64,000 nt of DNA from Byssothecium circinans (taxonomy: Eukaryota > Ascomycota > Dothideomycetes > Pleosporales > Massarinaceae): assembly GCA_010015675.1 (NCBI GenBank), contig ML976987.1:660790-724789 (forward strand), written 5' to 3'. Each line of letters opens with the position of its first letter. Positions within the stretch are counted from its first letter, which is position 1. The position numbers and the translations under genes were made by a program. The notes under the pieces are model-generated. The model ran no database searches. It saw nothing but the letters and a program-made list of their open reading frames with translations, and was not told where the DNA came from. Of the stretch, positions 56,131 to 64,000 are shown one piece after another.

Positions 56131-57381
56131 ATGCAAGCTTTTGGTGAGGAATGTCTATCAGGCGCTCTGTCGCTTTCGCGGCGCACACGCTCACGATACC
56201 AGTGCCTAAGAACCGCCGAGTAAGCTCACATACCTCTATTTTCTGCCATGTGCTGCGGAATATAATAGCTGACAGTCGTACAGCCAAAATTCGAACTGCA
56301 TTTGAAAGTGAGGGCTTTCCGGACCCCCGGCGCATGGCAGGAATGCTGATAGAGGGCAGATAATCGACCTCAACAATGTACCCCTCGTCTCGGGAGACTC
56401 ATTCATCAAATGGCACCTCCCGCACTCGACCGCAGCCGAACACCGCGGCCGCACGGAAAAGCGACCGATCAAGGATCACAAGGTCTTCTACGACTACGAT
56501 GTCAAGCTGCCCGTGCGCTTGACGGTCGACAAGAATGGAATGCTCCAGGAGAGCTTCATAGAGCTAGAGGTCATACAGGAGTACTCTGGTGGGGGCCGGG
56601 GAGAGCGCATCACGTTGGGGAGTGTCAAGCTCAATCTCGCCGAGTATGTGGAGCAGAGCGAGATGAATGGCGCGGGCGTTGAGGAGCCTGGCGTCACGAG
56701 GCGGTATCTCATGCAGAATAGCAAGATAAATAGCACGCTGAAGATCTCGGTGTATATGCGGCAGACAGAGGGTGATAAGAACTTCATTGCGCCTCCGTTG
56801 AAGACGGCGCAGGTATTCAGCGGCATTGCGGGGATTGTGTCGGGCGAGCAGGGAGACTCGGAAGATCTTGGATGTATGTTCTCTGAACAGGAAGATATAG
56901 GATCAAGCTAATGTACACAGCTACACCATCTCTCAGCGTCGGGTCACGCGAAGCAGGCGAGCTGCAAGACATGTATAGGCGAACCCTCGCAGCATACTGG
57001 ACCGCTCAGCCAGGCGAGCTCAAAGCAGACGAGTGCATCGAGGACATATTCGCAGGCGGAGACGGCTGGGGCGACCGAGAGAAGCCATACGACTCCCATG
57101 CAGACCGAACGCGGTTCGTCTCGGGCGATAGCAGCGGATCAGTGAGTGAGAGTGATACACGGCATACACGAGGGAGCTCCATCGGACAACGCAAGTCGCA
57201 TGAGACTCTTAGACCAGGCATTGTACCCGCACCCTCGCCGAGTGTTCGGGGAAGGGGAAGCTTGGAGCAGCAGGCTCATCAGATGAAAGCTGAGGCGGAG
57301 CGTAAACGTCATAAGCCGCACCACGAGGTGGATGAGTTTGATGTGCGGGAGAACTTGCGCAGTTGGCGTATTCCTATGTGA
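56131..57381 (+). CDS. NT-C2 (N-terminal C2) domain protein
   Basis: Five exons: 56131-56143, 56203-56219, 56284-56307, 56360-56873 and 56921-57381; 342 aa. The spliced N-terminus is MQAFVPKNRRPKFELHLKII followed by DLNNVPLVSGDSFIKWHL. This is the standard entry of the NT-C2/EEIG1-EHBP1 domain (PF10358), which then runs through KDHKVFYDYDVKLPVRLTVD, LGSVKLNLAEYV and STLKISVYM. These lipid- or membrane-associated C2 domains occur in proteins tied to endocytic traffic. The C-terminal half is polar with a short charged helix (QQAHQMKAEAERKRHKPHHE). The first 18 codons are spread over three microexons, and every junction keeps phase. Confidence 0.87.
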
Positions 57382-57688
57382 AAGACGCGTAGATAAAAGT
57401 CAATGCCCGTCAATGCATGATTTAATCGCTTCAACTTGTTGTGACATCTATTAATGAATAGAGTATTGTTGTACTTTTGCTACAGTAAGAAACATTTATG
57501 CACCTTCTTCTAGTGCTTTTTCAATCACACGAGCCACAGAGGTCGATGTCGCGTCGACGCCTCGGCACGTGAGCTGGCGCTGGCAGAATTTCGCAGGGCT
57601 GCAGGCGGTGACAAAAGTTCGTAGCATCTCTCAAATCGTATCTATCCCTAATCATCCCACACCGCACTCCCTACGCACTATTTTCCCT
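57382..57688. other. Intergenic region
   Basis: Short spacer holding the 3' flank of the NT-C2 gene and the promoter of SLS1. No gene was seen. Confidence 0.5.
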
Positions 57689-60600
57689 ATGCTTGCGCCT
57701 CGCGCATCTAGCGCATTCGTATGCATCCGATGTGAGCTGCATCTCACCCGTCCACTTCCCCTTCTTACTCGACGTGCCGCCTTTTCCACCTCCGCTCGCC
57801 GCCGCAATGAGAACGAGACACTCCAGCCAGAACCAGCGCTCGAACATGAGGGCGACAGATTCCGGATACATCGACCGCAGCTAAGCGAGCACCCATTGGG
57901 TCGAACACGCAAGAGGAAAGGCAAAGGGAGACTCAGGGAGACGACTGCTAGTCTTGGAGGCGTCAAGACTTTGGGAGACGATGCGGAGATTCTCGTCCTC
58001 AAGGAGGTGGGCGATGATGGCCCAGCAGAAGAGAGCGTGACACCTGAAGTCGTTCTTCCCTCGGATCCTCTAAACCCAATCAATATCATGGGCTCATTGC
58101 AGGAGGAACGCAAACCCATCACGTCCGAAGAAATCGTTCAGCAGCTCAACAGCCTGCGACCGAAGACATATGCTGCAGCCAACGAACCGCAATACATCAA
58201 CCAGTCCACCTTCATTCGGCTATCCCAAAAGCTGATCCAGAGTTTCACACGCCAGCAGCTTTCACACTACTATTCCGTAACAAAGGGAGTGGAGCGCAAG
58301 AATGTGGAAATGCAGGTTCTGAGCAGCTTGAAGGAGTCGCTGAAGAAGACGACGCGTCCGGCGGAGCGCTCTGATTGGCATCCAGGGACGACGCAGATTG
58401 ACCGTCGACTGCCGGGTCTTGATGTCCACCGGACGAAATCAAAGCGACCAATTGGCAAGCACCTTATAGTCGACCAGATTTTACGCGATGTGTGGAATCT
58501 GGTGCTGTTGGAGGAGATTGAATCTCCAGGTGAAATCGAGTTGTCCTTGAAGCCGTGGCAGCTTTCGTTGCTTACTTCTGGGTGTACGTGTGTTCCCATC
58601 CAGTTGATAAAATATCCTAACAGTGTCAGCTTCACCAACTCCGCTCGACCGAATCGGACAAGATCGGAAAGCGAAGGTAGAAATATTTGGCGCCAATAAT
58701 GTTGTGCGCATTACAGCAGATAAAAATACAGCCGAGTACGCCGCAGACGACATTGAACAACTGATTCAGAATGTCGAGACCAAGTCATTGGATTTAGAGG
58801 CTTGGGCGCCCTACCTCGCTGAAAACACTTCAGTAGAGGGTGTAAAGCGTCTCTTCTCCGAAAAAGACTTGCGGGCGGTTTCGACAATGACTGAAGCCAG
58901 TATATTCGTCACGTCCGAACGTTCGGTACGTGGCTTCTTTTAAGTGGTCCCAACACTGTTGACATCTCTAGGTGGTTATACGAGCATTGAATACAAACTC
59001 AATTGCCGAAGCCGAACGCTGTTTGATCAAGATGCTCCCCCTTAAGGAGGATGTCGAACATACCATTGATACAACAAGACGAGATGCTACCAAGGATCAG
59101 AGCTATCTTTCTACCGTTCACTTCGATCCGACGGCTGTTGACTGGAAGTTGCGAAATCAACATTTCGGTCGCTGGATGTTGCCGGTCACGCGGTCGCCAG
59201 AGCCGGCGACCGCAATTGGAGGAGAGCCTTCCGACGAGTTATTGGACAATACGAAACAAGGAATCTTGAAGATGGTTGACCGTGCTACAGATCTACCTGA
59301 GGATTTGATGCAGAAAATCACGGGTGACTGGAGTTCTAGGCCAGAAGTATCAGTCGTCACTGAATTTGGCTCAGTCATGTATTCCATGGGAAGCTCGCAG
59401 GACGATGTGCACGCCGAAACTGCGCTGCCTCCTTTTCTCCCATCTACCCCAGGTCTAGTGAGACTCCTCAAGGACCAGGAATTTTCGCTCACTCAAAAGT
59501 ATGGGAGCCCACCCAGCCTGCACTATTCTTTCATCGCTGCTCCAGAACAACGACTCTTCGATCGAGGGCAACAGTTTCCCCGTCTGTCGATTCTTTTCCG
59601 CCCCAACCCTCAGACGGGAAAGCACAGTGTCCGCAAGATCTACCTCAGCCTTAATGAGTCGGTGCACGATGTCCTGCTTCCTGATAAAGCCGTCGATCTC
59701 CGCTTCGTCTCGAATGCGCAGCTTCAAATGCACCCGTCTTCAGGAGAAAAGAGTATTCGGGGATTCATCCATGCCGTGCTAGAGAACCTGCAGAGTGGGG
59801 GGAAGTTGACGGCTCCAAATATCAATCTCGATATCCCGACATGGACAATTCCTGGACAACCGTCGGATGCTAAGGGTACAAGTACCGTCAGGTATCTCTT
59901 CACCGGCGTCCGCTTCCGTCAAAGTGTGGCGGGGAGTCTTTTTGGCGGGTCCGTGAGTCTGGGAACAGTACAAAGTGGGAAGTTGGGGAGGAAGGGTGCT
60001 GCGCTGACTGCGTACTTCAATTCTGACCCGAAGATGCCAGGTTACTCTGACCTGAAGGACGACACGCGGTTGGGCGAGTTTGTGAAGAAGTCGTTTGCTA
60101 TCGCGGATAAGGTTACAGAGACGGCGAGGCATGTTCAGTCGCCTGTGATTCATGACAAGAAGGAAAGGAAAGCGACGGTTGGAGATACGGACGGTGCGGG
60201 GAAAGCCAGGCAAGTGGTCGCCAACAGTGCCGCAGAGGGTGATACTACGCGGATGGGGACGCAAGAGAAGACTGGGGGTGTGGAGAAGGGTACTGAACAG
60301 TCCGCTTCAGGGGAGACTGTGCTTCGCAAGAATCCGAACAAGACAGAGAAGAACCCAAACAGTGCGAGAGCTCTAAGGAGACAGGCAATTCAGGCTACTT
60401 TCGCTGCAGAGGCCGCTGAAGCTGGAGAGAGCGCCGAAATTGCAGAGACATCAGTCCAGAACGACGCGAAAGAGGTTGAGCAGTCGGACTCGACGGCAGC
60501 CGGGGACATTGCGCGGCCAGTAGACCAGCAAGACAACAAAGCAAAGGACACGCTGGAAGAGCAGAGTCCTGCCACTCAGCAACTCGAAGACGGATATATG

Positions 60601-60741
60601 GATGACCCGTACCTTGCAAACATTCTTTCAGACAAGACTTCAAAGACCAATGAGGATTCCTCGCCGTTTACGCCACCGCAGGAGGAGTCGAATGAAGCTG
60701 TAGAGCGTGAGGATGACGGGCCGATGAAATCGGTTGCGTGA
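57689..60741 (+). CDS. SLS1: Mitochondrial inner-membrane protein Sls1
   Basis: Three exons: 57689-58583, 58624-58925 and 58972-60741; 988 aa. The N-terminus (MLAPRASSAFVCIRCELHLT, then PLLTRRAAFSTSARRR) is a typical mitochondrial presequence. The SLS domain follows: ITSEEIVQQLNSLRPKTYAA, FIRLSQKLIQSFTRQQLSHY, TKSKRPIGKHLIVDQILRDV, and NVVRITADKNTAEYAADDIE after the first intron. Yeast Sls1 couples mitochondrial transcription (Rpo41, Nam1) to translation at the inner membrane. The last 220 residues are a polar Ala/Glu-rich tail longer than in yeast. Intron 1 uses GTACGT at 58584 (40 nt, very short), the only choice that keeps the conserved frame. Confidence 0.9.
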
Positions 60742-61334
60742 GCTCTCTTCGAGCAAATATGGCATTTCCCCCAAAGCGTTGTTAGTGTTTGGGCAGCTAG
60801 GGGATGGGGGTTTGGGTTTGGAAGGGTGTGAGATAAAGTTTTGCTTATGTTGTAACTATACTACTGTACTGTAAGATCTTCTGTATGATACTAGCGGGGC
60901 CAATTGCGCTGTGAGAGGGCAAATATCATGGTTTTCGACATGGCTGAGGTTCCTTTGGTTCTGTTTTGTTTTTACAGTGTAAGCGTATAACAGTATTTTT
61001 GAACAGAAGGGAAGGGTGATTGGTCGTCGTTGCCTCAGGCACGGCGCTTTCCTGATACGATGATTTGACCGGGATGGCAGGGAGGCAGTGTTGACCTCAG
61101 CCTTGCAGCCTTCTCGCTTCTGAAAGTATATTACCGACGATACCCTCTTGGCGACTCTTTCCACTCATTTTATTCCTTTTGCTTTTCGCTTTGAAGCGTT
61201 CGTGGAGTACTTGGGAGGGTAGCAACTCGTTCATGGTTCAGCCTTATGAGGTCAGGCTCCTCGTCCCAAAGCCCAGCCCAGCCCAGCCCAGCCAATCAAC
61301 ACATGTGCAGAGCCAACTGTACGCTCATCCTACA
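60742..61334. other. Intergenic region with a short microsatellite
   Basis: Spacer between SLS1 and the HET pseudogene. A (CAGCC)n run lies at 61273-61293. No gene was seen. Confidence 0.5.
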
Positions 61335-63708
61335 ATGACGCCCACGGAAGATGGGGCTGAGACAGACTCGAGAATCATCCCAACTTTGGGGGATCAGGCT
61401 CCTACTGCGGTGGCACTACCAACGGCCCCCGAAGATGCGATCGAGGCGATAACAAAACCTATACAAGACGTGTACAAAGCGCACAAGATCCCACCTACTT
61501 CAAAATACATCCGCGTGCTAGATATCCTACCCGCCTCCGCTGCTGGGGATGATAGCACTATCGAGAGCACCTTACGTCTCATCGACCTCGAAACGGACCC
61601 CGACTTCAACGCCTTGTCGTACGTCTAGGGAACATACGCGCCCCGACCAGATAGTGTCCTTTGCGATGGTGTCCGCTTCAACGTCACGAGTAATTGCTAC
61701 TCGGCCCTGTGGCATCTGCGAAAGAAGTTAGGCGGCTTCACGATATGGTTGGATGCCATTTGCATCAACCAAGACAAATCTGAGGGGAATCTTGAAAAGT
61801 CACAACAAATAGCACTCATGGGCGATATTTATACGAAGGCCACTTTGGTCTACGTATGACTAGGCGAGGGCTCGGAACAGACAGATAGGGCTATAGCGTA
61901 TCTATCGGAGGCGGGCTTGGGCAAGTACATCGAAACCATGCCGGATGGGTCCACAAAATGTCGTCCACGGGCGGCAGCATGGTCGCCGTTCACGTCACTG
62001 TTCAGCCTCAAGAGGCATCCAAACCCGTTTTATTCTGGTAAGTGAGATGCGCAAACCTCGCAGCAATCATTTCCACGAGCTGACATCCTCAGGCTCATCC
62101 AAGCCCTGGGTACGACGGAGACCCTGGATTTGCCGAAAACGATATGTTTACTGGGAAGATCTGCAACTCCTGTTCAATCGAGAGTGGATACGCCGCGTGT
62201 GGACCTATCAAGAAATACTGCTCGCCTCGCGGCCAGTCCTAGTGTGTGGCAATTCACACCTGTCTTGGGACGGCCTTGAACGTAGTACAATCTTTCTTTG
62301 CAAATCATTCGCCTCCTACAGAGATTGTGTCGTTCCGTGGCGAAGTATAATACTCGAAAGAGAGAGACTAAGCAACCAAGCCTCCGATACCACGAGACTC
62401 GAACTACAAGAACACGACATATCTATCGAGAAGATTTTAAGAGTACTTCTTAATTTGGAGTTGGTAATGATGGCCTGCACGGGTATACTAGTTATTGCAT
62501 CCATAAATCTCGGACTCGCCGTGTTGATATGGTACCCGTTTATCAAAGAAGTGCTCCTTATAGCGTCCGGCTTCCTAGCAGTCATTTTGGTACTGTCCGT
62601 TCTTTATATATTTTCGACCCTCAGCCGAGCTTGGTTTGCCCTACCGATAATCGCCTCAGCTGTGGCAGACGATCTTATGGGCGGACTGTATCGTAGAGAC
62701 GCTACAGAACTAAAAGACATGGCATACGGATTGTGGGCAATCCTTCACAGAAAAGGAGCAACCGATCTCCCGGAACCGCTCTATGACCGAGAAATTGGCC
62801 AGATATATTGGACGTTGACCGCACAGCTCATTCACACAACCAAATCGCTGGATTTCCTTTTCTTCGCGGCAGTGAAAAGGCAGCCCGGAGTCCCTTCATG
62901 GGTACCAGACTGGTCCGTAGGAAAGCAAACAACATGAAGATCGGTTGACCACGTCCTAGGGACGGACATGTATGGTTGGAGCCTATCCCGAAATGCGGTA
63001 GCAGACATGCGCAACAGAGAACTTGCTAAAAACTTCTTGACGATTGACCAAGCACAAGCTGTTCTTACAGTGCGTGCCGTTGATCTTGGAGGCATCTACA
63101 AATGCGCCTCCTTTCACCAGACGAGCGCATCATACAAAGCATCTGAGGCGAATCTTCACCTCGCGAATCTACAGACGATGTTATGGTGTGCGACATGTAT
63201 CGCAGTAATATTCACCAAACTATCCTTCACACTTCTTCTGGAAATGTTGGGGTTCGAAGAGGAGATGCTGCCGGCCATCAACGCATCCGCCCTGGATGGT
63301 TTTTATTCAAGCGACCGAAGAGGTAGGCTTGAACAAATTTTCTCCCGTTGGAGAGATGGGAATCATGTGCCTCCATGGTTTCACAAGTTTATTCCCATTC
63401 AAATCAGGTTGTGCAACCTTCTAGCCCAGCACGATCGAAAGCTGTGCCAAGCAAGGATCACAACCGATGAACCAAGGCTTCATTTGAGCCCCTGTTCGTT
63501 ACAAACTCAAGTAGGCGATCAAATACTACGAATTTGGGGACTACCGTGTCCTCTCGTGGTACGTAAGCTCACTGGGTCAGACAGGTCGGTTGAGATTGTA
63601 AGTGTTTTCGATATATCGACAACCCCACCTTCGGTGAGTTTTAAAAGCTACTATCTTTCAGGTTCAGCTCAAAGGAATACCCTATTACAAAAGTATGAGA
63701 TTCATTGA
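61335..63708 (+). pseudogene. HET-domain (heterokaryon incompatibility) protein, three nonsense mutations
   Basis: HET domains trigger cell death after fusion of unlike hyphae. The start at 61335 (MTPTEDGAETD) leads into YIRVLDILPAS, DLETDPDFNALSYV, FTIWLDAICINQDKS, and, after an intron at about 62038-62091 (GTAAGT...CCTCAG), EWIRRVWTYQEILLASRPVL. These are the three classical HET blocks. In one continuous frame there are stops at 61626-61628 (TAG), 61857-61859 (TGA) and 62935-62937 (TGA). The first two stand exactly where HET proteins have Trp (ALSYVW, LVYVWLG). Two or three hydrophobic helices are inserted (about 62460-62670). The 3' end is uncertain: a possible GTAAGT intron at 63598-63661 would extend the frame. 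It lies at the right edge of the accessory region. Confidence 0.85.
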
Positions 63709-64000
63709 GCATACAGGAATGAGATGCTATCGAAGAGGTTATGCAATCGATGGAAGAAAGTGGTTTCTTTCGGCGCTTTCTCCTGCCCTCTCTCCTTGTA
63801 CTTCATGCTCTTGTTCGACTTATTCTGGATTTTTTGTTGTTGTAATTGCGTCGTCGGCTACCTGAAAATCTAGACCCGTCCACAAGAGACGATGGCTGCT
63901 TTAGTTACGCTTGGGTATGTTAGTTAATGAGGCCTCAAGGTCTATAATACAACGTTGTGTTACGCTCCTTCATATATGAGATTTAAGGATGTGAACGTTT
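63709..64000. other. Right-edge flank
   Basis: Possible last exon of the HET pseudogene (from 63662, if the intron is real) and then A/T-rich sequence. Nothing else was recognised. Confidence 0.4.

Noticed and set aside
1..64000. tRNA genes, rRNA, CRISPR arrays, bacterial-type operons
   Set aside because: Scanned by eye for B-box-like GGTTCGA and cloverleaf arms and for regular spacer arrays. No convincing example was found, and a tRNA covariance-model search was not possible here.

Overview
The window is nuclear DNA of a filamentous ascomycete (Pezizomycotina; Dothideomycetes is my best guess). The reasons are many short GT-AG introns of about 45-75 nt with CTAAC/CTAAT branch sites, and a typical filamentous-fungal gene set: an AA9 polysaccharide monooxygenase, Pal1, a Goodbye-NACHT and a NACHT-ankyrin receptor, a HET-domain protein, Stb3 and Sls1. 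No bacterial, organellar or viral genes were seen. All exon boundaries were read by eye from splice consensus and reading frame.

Layout. 1-67: tail of a plus-strand gene. 598-2527: phenylalanyl-tRNA synthetase beta subunit. 3322-8328: Goodbye-NACHT-TPR-ZZ STAND receptor with a broken frame. 8838-9830: secreted beta-propeller protein. 10114-10850: array of degenerate CCG/CGG palindromes ending just before an F-box gene (10896-12854). 13074-15314: minus-strand AA9 LPMO and a flavin-reductase-fold protein. 16152-17708: secreted low-complexity repeat protein. 19089-20450: coiled-coil protein. 21023-21790: YwbE-domain protein. 22217-25395: NACHT-ankyrin receptor, followed by an inverted, mutated copy of its own 3' end. 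26615-30593 (minus): triple-KH RNA-binding protein, zinc alcohol dehydrogenase, Yippee protein. 31948-36138 (plus): TPR-DnaJ co-chaperone and a HUT1-type UDP-galactose transporter. 36427-37587 (minus): DUF1295 membrane protein, divergent from TOP3 (37885-40118). 41258-42400: Stb3. 44828-45216: metallothionein. 45392-47772 (minus): TBC1D5-like RabGAP. 48600-49041 (minus): Mediator subunit Med31. 50035-51857: Pal1. 52868-54314: Rad51-like protein with a degenerate Walker A. 54365-55894 (minus): tRNA adenosine deaminase Tad1. 56131-57381: NT-C2 protein with three microexons. 57689-60741: mitochondrial Sls1. 61335-63708: HET-domain pseudogene with three Trp-to-stop changes.

Most genes are housekeeping functions unrelated to their neighbours. 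The region from 2.5 to 26 kb and the right end (61-64 kb) have an accessory character: two STAND NTPases and a HET protein (families that act in fungal self/non-self recognition and programmed cell death), secreted proteins, repeats, and signs of decay by frameshift, nonsense mutation and transition-biased (RIP-like) divergence.
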